Source of the DNA: Allium sativum
Taxonomy: Eukaryota; Streptophyta; Magnoliopsida; Asparagales; Amaryllidaceae
Direction of reading: 5' to 3'
Assembly: GCA_030737875.1 (NCBI GenBank)
Contig: CM060925.1
Span: forward strand, 484,879,514 to 484,943,513
Length of the DNA stretch: 64,000 bases
The first letter of the stretch is position 1; each line of letters begins with the position of its first letter. The notes below the pieces were generated by a model. The model did not search any database. It had not been told where the DNA came from and saw nothing but the letters and a program-made list of their open reading frames with translations. This document shows, one piece after another, positions 9,233 to 22,200 of this stretch. The translations under genes were made by a program, and so were the position numbers.

Positions 9233-11439
9233 TGTGACGGCAAGGAATTTCGCTCCGGTCCGAACCAGTCGCTAAACCGACCCAGACCGTTCGAAACGCC
9301 CTATCGTTGAGAACACGACAAAATAGAACGCATATAAAAGAACATTTCAATGTATATTACAACAATGCATCAGATTACAAGAATATACGGAGTACACACG
9401 AATAAATATTACACAGAAATATCAGAGATTTAAATTTCATTTAAATACATAGCAGCGGAAAATAATACAATACACAACTAGAAGAGATATACGGATACAA
9501 AGCTTTCCGGATATCGTTCCAGCTGTAAACCAGGATCCTGTGAATATAAATCTGCAAAACCAAAACTACTAGCTGCCCGTGTCAAAATAAGGGCACCCAG
9601 AGTTTAGGTTAAAACAATAAACTCCAGGTCAGTCATGGGACTGGTGTGAGAACTAAAACAGTTAATCTTTATTTTAAATCATTAGGTGAATCAAGGGACC
9701 ACGCCGTATAACACGGAACGGGTTTCCTCCCAAGAATACCAGTGCATAAAACAAACAGCGCAATGCTAAATAAAGAAAAATGAAGCTGTTATAAGACCCA
9801 GGTCCTATCACACAATGCAACGCAAGCCGGGGGATAGGGTTTTCCCTTATAACAGCCAAAGAATGCTTGATACGTTTTAAAACAAATCATTTGATACTAT
9901 TATAAGTGCATGGTGTATAAAACAACTTCAAATCATAAGTATCAATCATAGGCGGCATGGGTACCATATATCATGTCGTCATATATAGGTTTACAAGTAA
10001 AACCGCAAATGTCACGTATTTGGAAATTGGATTTCCATCTATGAACCGATGCAAAAGATAGTCCTCAACCGATTCGAGACGCTCTAGCCCGCCCCTCAGG
10101 CAAGTACCCAGTCAAGCCTTGGATCCTCAGGGCCAGTCCACCGATGTGGATTAAATTTAAACCCTGAACATGCGTCTCCCCACCCTATGGGGTGTAAGTC
10201 TGGTCCGTCTGCCGACCAGAATGCATCGGCCGAAACCGATATAACCGAGGCGCCTCGCAACAGCAACAACCACATAAGTCAAACTCGTCAGGGCGTGTAA
10301 AACCACTGACGCCACTTCTAGCTAGAAAGAAACGCATGCCCTCCCTGACGTCCTCTCCCGTTTTTGGTTCACAACCGGGGTGCGAGGCTCGCGAATTCAC
10401 GTTACACAAAGTTGTGCCACACAGGCTGTGCTTTGATCATCACCACAAGACTTTGCTTTTCAACAGAAGCCTCGATCAATTGCCACTTAGGCATGCCACA
10501 CAGGCAATTCACTCCATGCGTTTGATATCCATCAATATATAACCCCTGAGCTCGTACGTCTCAGAGCAGGGCGTTAAGCAAGAGAATAAATTCTCCGCCG
10601 CCAAACAGATATATATTTAATAGAGATCAATCACACGGACTAAAATCCAATGTCAGACACACAGTCCATTTACAAGTCCGTTCTGGGTCTGAACGAAACC
10701 GGAGGCACCTAGTACCCCGCATATCCATCGATCTCCAAGTACGTCTGGACGATCACTAACTGTTTCCATCTTCTTGGGTGTACAGCCCAATCAAGATCAT
10801 CAGTTATCACCCAAACGACCTGAAGACTTCCGGTCTTCGACCATCGTCTTCATCTTCGACTTATCGTCGTATCAGTTATTCAGAATGGGATAAACCCGGT
10901 CTTTCCGAATAACTCGCGTATATTTTAAATAAGTGTTACACAAACACAACATACGCCTCATTCCAATTCATTAGTCACTAACCGTAAATTAATCAAGAGA
11001 ATAATTCCCCAAATATTAACCCCGAAGGCCGAAACCAACATCAGATCAATATCCAGAAAACCATTCTGCTTGGCTAACCGACAGTTAGTTTCTAAATTTC
11101 ACATTCATAGGGAAAAGTTCCCATAAATTTTATCCAAGATAAATTCCTGAATTTATTCTCTAATCTTCCTTTGAATTTCGATTCAACTAGTCGGAATTAG
11201 CGAACCTTACCGTAGTAATCATTGGTTTTAATTTCCCAATCCCAACCTATTAATCCCATGAAGTAAAACTGGTAATACTTCATATCTAACACCACAGTGT
11301 TATCGGTAAATTCAGTTACCATTTCACGTTCAAATCTAATTAAAGATTTAACTATCGCCTGGAGTAAAACTGGTGATACTCCATTCTCGATTATTTCAAT
11401 CTAATTAAAGATTCATTAAAACTCCACTTAGTTTTAATC

Positions 11440-11700
11440 GTTAACTGGGTTAAAGAATCAGTGTCATTAAAAACACGGTTCACGATAAACCCAAAATCAC
11501 TTTCCATTAATTATCGGGTTAAAGAACGAGTGTTATTTAAAAACACCATTCACGATAAACCCAAGAATCAATATCAATTCAATTCCAATTAAATATTGTT
11601 TAATTGGTACACTTCATTAAATCCAAATAAAAAGATTTAATCCTTTCTCAACTGGGTTCAAGAACAGTGTTAATGAAGACACCATTCACAACAAACCCAA
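11440..11700. repeat. Diverged tandem repeat in F
   Basis: Three loose copies of a unit opening with GGGTTAAAGAA and closing with CACGATAAACCCA occur near 11,447, 11,516 and 11,652. They vary in spacing and sequence. No coding content seen. Confidence 0.5.
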
Positions 11701-13597
11701 ATCACATTTGATATTCAATACAAGACTCTGAATAGAAAATATATCGGCTTATATTCAATATCAAATTCTACGACTAACAAATGTCGTATTAGAAATAACG
11801 ATATAAATATATATCTTTCAAATTTCCATAACAACATCTGTATAATCACGAATTCCAACATCGAAATATTCCGAAGACAATTTCGATTCAAATCCACCCC
11901 AATGCAATCATTGGAAATTTTGGTTATTTTCAAAACCCTTTTCAAATTCAATTTATTTATTTAAAAATAAATAGAATTATAATTCTAGTTCAAAACTAGT
12001 TCATTTCGATAAAAATCTATTTTTATCTTTTCAAATATGGAGTTTTTCATCCCAAATCTTCACAAATCATTTCTTATGATTTTACACAAATTATTACTAT
12101 TTTTAATAATTTTATCAAGGCCCGTACAGTCGATTTCCATCAATGGCCATCGAACTGCACTTATAGCGACCTTTTTCAAATTTGATTTGGACATAATTCC
12201 AAATCCAACCGTTAGATTTCTAATTTCTAATATTCGTTAGAAAGCTCTTTTCGATACGAACCCAACGGTTCCGGTTTTAGGAGAATCCGACGGTCGGATC
12301 TCCCGTAATGTCCGTTTGAAATAAATGGTCGAAATTCACGAACTGCCGCGGCGCGGCGCGTTCTATTCAGGCCATTATATTATATATATAATATATATAA
12401 TATATACTTCGTCGATTTCTATTTAAAACGAATTATATAAATAGTTTTGAATTCGTTTCAAAAACATTTTCAACTTCCTTTTCAATTCAAATCACAATTG
12501 AATTCTTCTTTATAGATTCGTTTTAAAATTCATTTCTATTCAATTCAAATTTCAATTCAATTTGAATTCGTTTTCAATTAAATTCATTTCGAAATCTTTT
12601 TAAAATCGATATAAATATCGTTCACGTCAAAATGGCGTCAAACTAATCAACACGACTTCATAAATTTCTATTTTCAAATATTCTATTTCAAATATTTCTA
12701 TTTCAAATATTTCCATTTCTAAACTGGAATGAGGCCGAATCAATTACCATATAAAATTAATTATATGGATTTTCACACAACACATGTATATAATAACATT
12801 GAAAAATGATCAACCATCAACCAATGTGCACTACACTGTATAAGCATCAAATAAAGATATCTAACGCTTATAACAGCCTGTCAATCGATCGATCGACATA
12901 TTTAATCAATCAGGATGAGTGAACTTCAAATTTCATCCCAACACCCGTGTGGGGTTTCAAACAATCAAACACATATTTTATTCGTGCAGTTGGGCGATGT
13001 GTAAAATTTATCGACCCAATCAATGTCCTTCAAATAGGTGTACATAAACAAACCGTCTGGTTTGTAAATGAATATTCATTTATTCACATTCACGTTAAAA
13101 ATTATATTTTTAACGACAAAACATTTTATTCCAACATATGAATTTCTATTCAATTCATTTATTCAATAAAAATGATATTTTTATTTTTCTAATATATTTT
13201 AGGAAATTTCGGCGGCATAACGGCACGATACTAGAAACGGGACAAGGCCTAGCCTTATCCCCGGTCTAGTGAAGGCCCACGCCATTCACACATCAATCAA
13301 ATCAATTTCATCTCACCAAACAATTCAATTCAAACAAATAATTCAACTAATCTATGCAACCAAACAAACAAGTCCATGGTCTGTGGACGATTGTGTCGGG
13401 TGCTACTAAGCACCGTCTACATCCTAGTATATATATATATATAACTAGAAAAATTAAATTGAAAGGTGAGAAATTCTCACCGATAGCTATCCAATCTTCA
13501 CCACTAGACTTTGCAGAAGTCTTCGTCGCTTTCGTATTTTCTTCATCTTCGTTGCCCGTATTCTCTACATGTGTAAAAATCGAATTTTTACTTCGCT

Positions 13598-13745
13598 ATT
13601 CCATATATAAAAATCATATTTTTAGTTCGTTATTCAATATATAAAAATCGAATTTTTATTTCGTTATTCAATATATAAAAATCGAATTTTTATTTCGTTA
13701 TTCAATATATAAAAATCGAATTTTTATTTCGAAGTTCTATAGATA
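13598..13745. repeat. 34-bp tandem repeat in F, about four copies
   Basis: Unit TATATAAAAATCGAATTTTT plus ATTTCGTTATTCAA. Starts of ATTCAATATA fall at 13,632, 13,666 and 13,700, giving an exact 34-bp period. Each unit contains the short palindrome AAAAATCGAATTTTT. Confidence 0.8.
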
Positions 13746-13904
13746 AAAATCATATTTTTTTTTATTTCTTCTACCCAATAAAAATTTCGCCTTTTCTATT
13801 TTAAAAATATGATCTTTCCTATTCTAAAAAACCCGATCTTTTCAATTTTAAAGTTCAAACCTTTTTCTAAAAATCAGTTTTATTTTACTTTTATTTTAAA
13901 ATCA

Positions 13905-14005
13905 GTTTTAAAATCTTATAAAATCAGTTTTTATCTTCTAAAACAAAATCAGTTTTAACTTCTAAAACAAAATCAGTTTTAACTTCTAAAACAAAATCAG
14001 AAAAT
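13905..14005. repeat. 24-bp tandem repeat in F, about four copies
   Basis: Unit AAAATCAGTTTTAACTTC plus TAAAAC repeats with almost no change. The nearby A run (14,034-14,048) and G run (14,089-14,099) are simple sequence. Confidence 0.8.
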
Positions 14006-15473
14006 TTTCTAACTAATTAAACCAAGTAAAACTAAAAAAAAAAAAAAACGAAGTAACTCACCGTACTTTCGTTCAGATGGTGGTGGAGGGGGGGGGGGGA
14101 GGACTGGCGCTCGCGCTGGGGATGGTCGGAGCTGCTGTCGAGGTTCGAAGATGGAGGCTGCATCGATCTTCGCGGTGGAGCGGTTCTCGGTGGACTGGGT
14201 TAGTGCGGTCTCGAGCTCGCGATAGAAGGAGACGATGGGGAAATGGAGGGCGTCGGAGGGTGGAGCGGTGGGAGGCTCGGTGACCAACGATGGTGGGTGG
14301 AGGATCGATTTGGCCAGGAGGAGGAAAATCGGATTTCCCGATTTGGTGAACGGGATTTCTGAAAGAGGAAATGAAATAGGGGGGTACGGGTATAAAGGGG
14401 ATATATATATATATATATATTATTTTATTTTATTTATTAAATTTTCTCCAAGTTGTAACTTTTTCTTTCGAACACCGAATCGATCCGAACGACTGTCGCC
14501 CCTAGCTAATTACCCCCATCCCGAACACAATGGGATATGTATCGTAAGCTGATTCGACTGTTACAATCAGTTTCCGTTAAACTTACATTTAAATCACTAT
14601 ATTGAATTTTAAACGTACATTTCAAATTACCGGGGTCACATACTAACTAGAAAAATTCCCGAAAAATATTTTCTAGCTTCGTATTGACGATACGGTCCTA
14701 ACAAAACTAGTTTCGTCGAATTCTGAGACTGTTGGAAAAATGGCCAATTTCCAGTCGATTAAATTCAACTGAAACTGGTCAAACGCGTTTTCCCTTGCCA
14801 CGCTCACATATTGATTCGAAAAATTATGAAAATTGAAACCTAGCAATAACTTCACATCACGGACCCAACAAAACTGGTTTCGTCGAAATCCGAGGTCGTT
14901 TGCAAAATGTCCATTTTTAAGGGCCTGAATTCCATAGCAACTCTTCAGAATTTTCAACTAGACATATCTTATCATTTCTAAGATGAAATCTCAGTTTGTT
15001 AACTTCGTTACAAAGATATAGTTATACAGATTCAAATATTTCTTGTTTCGTTCAATTCTGACTTATATTGAATTCTGTATATTCATTTGAAATTAGAAAT
15101 CGAATTTTCGAACTACCGCGCCATTTTCAATTCCTTTTATAATTATATATAATTATTATATATATTCTAACGACGACGTATATAATATATACGTTCGAAT
15201 TATATTCAAAATAAATTTCTCGTCGATATTATTTAAAATAATTCATTTTAAATATTCAAAATTCGCTAAAATTGCCAAAATAAAAATTTCAAACTGGCTC
15301 GCATTTTCCGGGTTGTTACAACAGCCCTGTCGACACGGGGTGGCCAGGCAGTTTTGCCTGGCGCACCATTTTGATTTGGGCTTGGTCTTGTGGCTTGGTT
15401 CTAGAGAATTCCTAAATCTGACGGGCCTAAACTAACCTAGGGTTAATCCTAGGGCTAAAAACACTCTAATCTT

Positions 15474-15482
15474 CTATAAATA
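15474..15482 (+). promoter_or_regulatory. Element A LTR TATA box (5' copy)
   Basis: CTATAAATA sits in otherwise mixed sequence of the LTR and is repeated in the 3' LTR at about 36,114-36,122. The related B LTR has TCTATAAATA in the same setting. Likely Pol II promoter of the element; the insert F lies upstream of it. Confidence 0.6.
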
Positions 15483-15847
15483 AGCCTCTAATCCTACCCT
15501 AAAGCCTCATTATTCACTCTAGCAACCAAACAATGTCAAATTGAAATCTCAAATGGCCTCCACCTAAGAACCCTAGCCTCCACCCTCTTCAAAAATCATT
15601 TCTATTAAGATTTTGATGTTCATACAAGCTTTTCCAAGTTGTATGAATGATCATTAGCTTGCATACATCATCAAGTTGCAAGCTAGAGTTTTTGGGATTT
15701 TTGTTAATTGGAGCTTTGTTTTGGGGTTTTATATGCTTGCATAAAAGGGCTTCTCAATCTTTATTAGTAAATTTGTGTCTTCATAATATTTGTAAGCCCT
15801 CTTACCTTCATTTTAGAAACTCTAAAGTTAATATGTGATGAAAGTTG

Positions 15848-16270
15848 GGATTTATGCATGTTTAATGAGTTATGCATGCTTATGCGAGTTCACTATGCTA
15901 TGTTATGCATGTTTAATGAGTTATGCATGCTTATGCGAGTTCACTATGCTATGTTATGCATGTTTAATGAGTTATGCATGCTTATGCGAGTTCACTATGC
16001 CATGTTACACATGTTTGAGAAGTTATGCATGTTCATTATGCCATGATTTGCAAGTTTAACAAGTTATGCATGCTTATGCAAGTTCACTATGCCATGATTT
16101 GCAAGTTTAACAAGTTATGCATGTTTATGCATGATCACTATGCCATGATTTGCAAGTTTAACAAGTTATGCATGTTTATGCAAGTTCACTATGCCATGAT
16201 TTGCAAGTTTAACAAGTTATGCAAGTTCACTATGCTAAGTTATGCAAGTCCAACATGTTATGCATGCTTA
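15848..16270 (+). repeat. 51-bp tandem array in element A 5' LTR, about eight copies
   Basis: Starts of TGTTTAATGAG at 15,859, 15,910 and 15,961 give an exact 51-bp period for the first units. Later units (CATGATTTGCAAGTTTAAC type) keep about the same period with more change. Since 51 is a multiple of three, overlapping frames stay open and give 17-residue repeats; I treat these as by-products, not proteins. The array is rich in ATGCATG words. Confidence 0.85.
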
Positions 16271-17931
16271 TTATGATATGTAAGATTCATCATGTATGTT
16301 GTGCCAAGTTCCCTCTTTCTATCCTTTATACGTTATGACGAATATGTAAGCGATAGAATGACGTGGGGGGTTTTTTGGGTAAAACTTAAAATACATGAAA
16401 ATATAAGATTGGGAATTTACCTATTAAGTTAGGTCTACCCCTTGGGAATTTACCTATTAAGTAAGGTCTACCCAAGTTAAACTTGTAGTTATGGTTTGAA
16501 ATTAAAGTGGACATGACACTTAGAAAACATGTGTGGCCAACTCGAGGTTGGGTTGAGTTTGTAGCGTAAACCTACCCGGAACCGACCGGCTTAACTAGTT
16601 GCTACAAACAATAGGACCCAATGTGAGAAGTTGGTCATGAGTACCTGGGACCCGAGGTTAGACCAAGTTGTGGTGTAAAGCTACCCGGACCCGCCCGGCT
16701 TAACTAGTAACCGCAACAAAGTCTAATGTGAGAGGTTAAGGTACAATTAAATTAATGCCTCATGATTAGGGTTAAGTCATGGCCCACTAATACTTAACCA
16801 ATTTTGGGGATACGAGGGATTAAATGGGGTTAAGTGGTGAACTGTTGGTTACACTTAGCTAATTTAATCCATGATTAGTGAGGGGTTAAACCACACTTAA
16901 CCCTCTTAGAAAACCCTAGCAACGTGGTCTGTTCCAGCAGTAATCCCAGTTGGGTATCATTCACAACCCTAAAGGCTAGGCTAGGGCGGGGCACGATTAC
17001 TGGACTGATGTAAGCGACCAAAGCGACGGCTGAGTGGTACAGCGGTGCGGGTCCAGGCGGGCTACGGACGTGCACGTAGTCCGGTGTTGGACAAACTCGA
17101 GGCACGGGTACCAGTAGGTTTAGACTGTGCATTATTGCTTAGGTGTCTGGGGTTGACACCCGAGGGCTTGATACACCCAAAGGTGGACCCAGCACAGTCT
17201 GACTACAACCATATGTGGGCCGTATGGACGCCAACACTTGACGTGTTAGGTTTATAGGGAGCCGATCGACTAGACCGTTGGGCTGGGCCTTGCATTAAGG
17301 TCACCTCATGCTATTGGGCCAAAGTTTGGGCTGAGGGATCATTACCTGTTATGTTAGTTTGCTAGTACACTGTGGTGCAAAGCTTAATCTTCTTTATGTG
17401 ATGACACCTTTATCTATTGCCAGTATATTCATCTCAGTTTCCATCATGATGTTAGCTTTATTAGTTTATAGATTGATCGTAGTAGGGCTTACCAGTCTTT
17501 TTGACTAACCTGTTTTCTTTCGCTTCTTTTCTTCCGTTCCCCCCCCCCAGGTTCTCAGGGAGGGAACAGTGGTGCTTAGCTTGGATCGCTTGCTTGTTCG
17601 CTGGATAGCTCATGTATGTCTGGATATTGAGCTCGCTATGGCTTATCACTTTTATTTTTGGGGATAGCACTATGTATTTCAGTATTTCTGTTTATGTTGT
17701 ACTAGACATATTTATTTTGGTAGATGACTTTATGATGTACTAGACTTGTTTTGAGATGGTTTGAGATATTCCGCTGTTTTATTCTCACTTACTCTGTTTT
17801 ACATATATATATATATATTTATGTTCCTGTTCTGCCTTGATATATCATTATGCATGCTTACCCAGTTCTAACGCCCCCCAGAAGCTAGTGCCCCCGAAAG
17901 AGTGACCCTAGCGGAGCTGGGGTGTTACAAA

Positions 17932-17946
17932 TTTGTTATCAGAGCA
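17932..17946 (+). other. Element A primer-binding site
   Basis: TTTGTTATCAGAGC follows the LTR end by a few bases. It matches the initiator Met-tRNA primer site TGGTATCAGAGC with one change (G to T); element B has the exact form at 28,792. Confidence 0.75.
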
Positions 17947-18125
17947 TATGGTTTACGAGAAAGAACAAAAAAGTTTTTAAAAGACTTTTGAAAAACTATT
18001 TTCAAAACAAGTATAAAGTATTTTCCAAAGAAAGTCTAGTATTTTAAAAGAGGCTATTCCCCAAAAAGCCATTAGCGTTATCCTTCGTTCCCTTGACCTA
18101 ATCTTATCTTATCCTTCGGTTTAGT

Positions 18126-19205
18126 ATGGCTGAGGATCTTGCCATCCCGGATGGAGTAAATGTGCCACTCTGGTATAGGAGGCTTCTAGAAGCTAGGGCG
18201 GCAGCCGGCCCCGCAAACCCTACTCCCACTCCTCCTCCTGTAGTTGAGAATCCTCCCCCTAATGTTAATATTCCTCCTCCCGTTGCTAATGTCCCTCCTC
18301 CGGTGGTCCCTCCAGCAGTTAATATTCCTCCCCCTCCTGTTGCTGAGGCTCCTCTTCCTCCTCCTCCCCCTTAGCACCCTCAGGTTGAGTTCACGAAGGT
18401 TTGTAAAGACTTCAAGGCGATGGGAGGCAAGAATTTCCTAGGCACGGAATCTTTTGTTGAAGCTAGGAATTGGCTGAAAGACACTGAGGACCTGTTTGCT
18501 ATCTTTGGGATTGATGACGAGAGGAAGATCTTATTGACAGTGTGGCTTTTAAAGGATGAAGCAGCCTATTGGTGGGAGGTCACCAATGGGACGAGGCCCG
18601 TTGAGACTTGGGCCGATTTGAGGGCTAGATTTGTGACCAAGTTTCTATCTTCTGCTGAGGCGAATTTACAGATGGAGAAGTTCATTGCATTAAAGCAAGG
18701 TGATATGTATGTTAAGGAGTATGTGAACAAGTTTAATCAGCTGGCCCGTTTTGGTTTGGATATGGTGAACACTCCTGAGAAGAAGGCTCTTCGATTTGCT
18801 AGAGGGTTGAATGAGCCGCTGCAGGGCTTGGCGATGTCACATATTCCGCATGGAGCTACTTTTGAGAGTTTGGTCAATATGGCTCTACTTCAAGGAGATG
18901 GAAAGAAGGAGGTCAAGACGAGTGATACTCAAGCAAAGAAGACTGACTCTCAAGGCAAAGGCAATCAAGGTGGTCAAAGCAGTCAGGGGAATCAGGGCAA
19001 GAACAAGAAGGGGAACAACAACAAAGGCAAGGGAAAGTGCAATTACTGTGGTGTGCCTGGACACTTTGCTAAGGATTGTAGGAAGAAGAAAAGGAAGCTT
19101 AGTGGTGGATGTTTTTCCTGTGGTGAGACTGGACACTTCAGCAAGGAGTGCCCGAAGAAGAAAGGACAGGCTGGATCTTCAGGAGGGCAAGTTCATGCTC
19201 TCAAT
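18126..19205 (+). pseudogene. Element A gag with in-frame stop
   Basis: Gag protein of a Tekay/Del-like element. Start ATG at 18,126 (MAEDLAIPDGVNVPLW). Residues about 25-82 are a Pro/Val-rich tract, followed by a TAG at 18,372-18,374 where a glutamine codon is likely. The same frame then continues with the retrotransposon gag core ([16 protein letters not shown], then [24 protein letters not shown]). Two CCHC knuckles follow: [14 protein letters not shown] and [14 protein letters not shown], in a Lys/Gly/Gln-rich tail. It runs without a stop into protease, as expected for the single gag-pol frame of this lineage. Confidence 0.85.
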
Positions 19206-22200
19206 ACCGCTCCAGTTCCCGACCAAGGTAGTGTTTCTGTTGAGAACCTTGTTTATATTTCTGATCTTCCAGTTCGTACCTTGTTTGATTCTGGTGCATC
19301 ACATAGCTTTATTTCATCTGATCTTGTTGATAGCTTGCACCTTAGTACTAGCTTAGTGGATGATCCCGTTTGTGTTTCGAACCCCATTGGGGGTTCTTCT
19401 CATCTATCTATGAGATGTGAGGATCTGAGGATCTCTATACTCAGTGTAGAGTTCTTGTGTAGTGCATATGTTCTTGGCTTCAGGGGATACGGATTGATAC
19501 TGGGCATGGATTGGCTGTCCCGATATGGAGCCATTCTTGATTGTGAGCATAGGGTTGTGAGGCTTGTGACTCGCCTTGGCAACACCTTAGAGATTTCATG
19601 CAATCCGAAGAATCCCGTCATGTTGTGCTATCTTGAATCCCTCGACTCGTCAGAGGAAGCCCTTCAGTCTGTAAGGGTGGTCCGAGATTATCCAGATGTT
19701 TTTGAAGAAGTTAAGGGGTTGCCCCCTAAGCGAGAGATTGATTTTCGTATTTATCTGGTGGATAATGCTAAGCCTGTTTCTTTGCTCGTTCGGCATATGG
19801 CCCCGCGTGAGAGATGGGAGCTGAGCAAGCAAGTGAAAGAATTGCTTGAGAAGAACTTCATCAGAAGAAGTATATCCGAATGGGGGGCGCCGGTGGTGTT
19901 TGCCACTAAGGCAGATGGTTCTCTTCGACTCTGTGTGGATTATAGAGAATTGAATAAGCTGACTAAGAAGAACAGACACCCGTTACCAAGGATCGATGAT
20001 CTCTTTGACCAACTTGTTGGTGCTTCTGTTTTCTCTCAGCTTGATCTTGCTACCGGATTTCATCAGCTCAGAGTGGCTGAAGATAGTATAGACAAGACTG
20101 CATTCAGAACTCCAGATGGAATCTTTGAATGGCTTGTTATGCCGTTCGGTTTGACGAATGCACCCGCGTACTTCGTGGACCTGATGAGTAGGGTGTTTCG
20201 GGAGTTCTTGAATAAGTTTGTCGTGGTCTTTGTGGATGATATTCTGGTCTTCTCCAAGGATGAAGAAGAGCACGCGAGGCATATGGTAGAGGTGATGGAT
20301 ACGCTCAGAGCACACCAGTTAAAGGTCAAGTTCTCCATGTGCCACTTTTGGAGAAGGGAAGTTAGATTCCTTGGGCATATCGTATCCAAGCAAGGCTTAG
20401 CGGTGGATCCCGCTAAGGTGGTTGCAGTTCAGGATTGGAAGACTCCAAGGAATGCAACCGAGGTGAGAAGCTTTCTGGGTCTTGCGGGTTTTTACCGGAA
20501 GTTCATCAAGGACTTCGCGAAGATATCCGCTCCTCTTACTAAGTTGACGAAGAAGAACTTAGTATTTGCTTGGGATATGGATTGTGAGCTTGCTTTTTAG
20601 AGACTCAAGAGAGCCCTTACCTCAGCACCAGTTCTAGCTTTACCCGATGGTGGTAAAATATTTACCGTGTACACTGATGCTTGTGGCACGGGATTGGGCG
20701 CCGTTCTGATGCAAGAAGGCAGAGTTATATGTTTTGGTGGGAGGCAACTTAAGGTGCATGAGAAGAATTATCCCACTCATGATCTAGAGCTGGCAGCGAT
20801 TGTATATGCACTCAAGGCTTGGCGTCATTATCTTCTGGGAGAGAGATTCGAACTGTATACTGATCATAAGTCTTTGAAGTATCTCTTTTCGCAGAAGGAT
20901 CTGAACTTGAGGCAGCAGAGATGGATGGAATTCTTGGCATCCTATGATTTTGATATAGCCTATACCCCTGGCAAGGGGAATGTTGTAGCGGATGCGTTGA
21001 GTAGAAAAAGGTTGACACTAAGTCCTCTATTTGTTGAGATGAAGAATTTAGAGTTCTTGGCAACCTTTGATTTCTCTTCGGCAATGGAGTCGGTGACCGG
21101 TTCTTTAGCATCTCTTGAGCTCAGGCCTACCCTTCTAGATCAAGTTGGGGCTTCGCAGAAGGAAGACCCTCAGATAATTGAGATTATGGAGAAGCTGATT
21201 CGAGGGGAGACATCTAGTCACCTTGCTCGATATTCTATAGATGAAAAGGGTTGGCTGAGGAGAGACGGAAGGCTTTGTGTTCCGATGGTGGGAGACTTGG
21301 TGAGGAAAGTTCTTGAGGAAGCACATCGCTCCAAGTTGACTATACATCCAGGCGGTGATAAGATGTATAAAGATATGAAGCGTATTTTCTTCTGGCCTGG
21401 AATGAAGAAGGATGTGGCGGAGTTTGTCTCGAGATGTGTTATTTGTCAGAGAGTAAAAGCTGAGTCGAAGAAGCCCGGTGGGCTATTGCATCCTCTAGAG
21501 GTCCCGCTATGGAAGTGGGAGAGTATTTCTATGGACTTTATTGATGGGCTTCCAAGGTCAAGGAAGGGGAATACAAGCATATGGGTCATTGTGGATAGGC
21601 TCACGAAGAGTGCTCATTTCATTTCGGTGAAGAGCAAAAGGACCGCATCTGGTCTAGCATCAGTATATCTTCGTGAGATAGTACGACTACATGGAGTTCC
21701 TTCCAGCATAGTCAGTGACCGAGACCCCATCTTTACTAGTCAGTTCTGGAATAGTTTGCAGGAAGCTATGGGCACAAGGTTGAACCTGAGTACGGCCTAT
21801 CACCCACAAACAGACGGCCAAACAGAAAGGGTGAATAGGGTACTTGAGGACTTGTTGAGGCTTTGCATTCTGGATTTTGGTGGTGCTTGGGAAGACCATC
21901 TTCCTCTTGTTGAGTTTGCATATAATAACAGTTATCAGGCGAGCATAGGGATGGCACCATTTGAAGCTTTATATGGGAGGCCGTGCAAGTCGCCTACATG
22001 TTGGTGGGAGACTACAGATAAGCTTATACTTGGACCCGACATGATTAGAGATACATCCGAGAAGGTCGAGTTGATTAGAAGGCGGATGAAGGCGGCCCCA
22101 GACCGACGGAAATCCTATGCTGATAAGCGGAGATCTGATTTGGAGTTTGAGGTTGGGGACATGGTTTTCGTAAAGGTTTCTCCTTTGCGGAATGTGGTCC

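Larger units (their letters stand above)
9233..15320 (-). mobile_element. Insert F: 6.1-kb LTR-like element (giant solo LTR or non-coding element)
   Basis: Bounded by TGTGACGG at the left and GTTGTTACA at the right, with a 5-bp duplication. Read on the minus strand it starts TGTAACAACCCGG, like the start of the Gypsy LTRs around it, so it is probably in minus orientation. I found no gag, pol, primer-binding site, polypurine tract or pair of internal direct LTR copies, so a solo LTR left by LTR-LTR recombination is the simplest reading. Against that, a block at about 10,985-11,100 resembles the internal region of element D (55,395-55,515), so a non-coding complete element remains possible. It is AT-rich, with several tandem arrays. 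Confidence 0.7.
15321..17929 (+). repeat. Element A 5' LTR, second part
   Basis: Continues the LTR from 9,232 and ends GGGGTGTTACA at 17,929. It matches the 3' LTR (35,964-38,590) closely. It lacks an 18-bp segment present near 36,322 of the 3' LTR and has a shorter C run (about 17,540). Total 5' LTR length without insert F and its duplicated site is 2,938 bp. Confidence 0.9.

Noticed and set aside
14009..14552. ORFs rich in Arg/Gly/Trp or Pro around 14,009-14,552
   Set aside because: They cover a G run and GC-rich part of insert F, with no domain; likely chance frames.
14555..14640. GACTGTTACA inside F as an internal LTR end
   Set aside because: No matching TG start or direct repeat found, so I could not define separate LTRs in F.
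15848..16270. CRISPR-like array
   Set aside because: Units are contiguous without unique spacers and lie within a plant LTR.
15835..16276. Overlapping plus-strand ORFs of 62-83 residues with Cys/Met-rich repeats
   Set aside because: They are frames through the 51-bp array of the A LTR; the period is a multiple of three, so open frames arise automatically. The same occurs at 36,489-36,930.
18126..18374. Separate small proline-rich gene
   Set aside because: It is in frame with, and directly continuous with, element A gag; only a TAG separates them.
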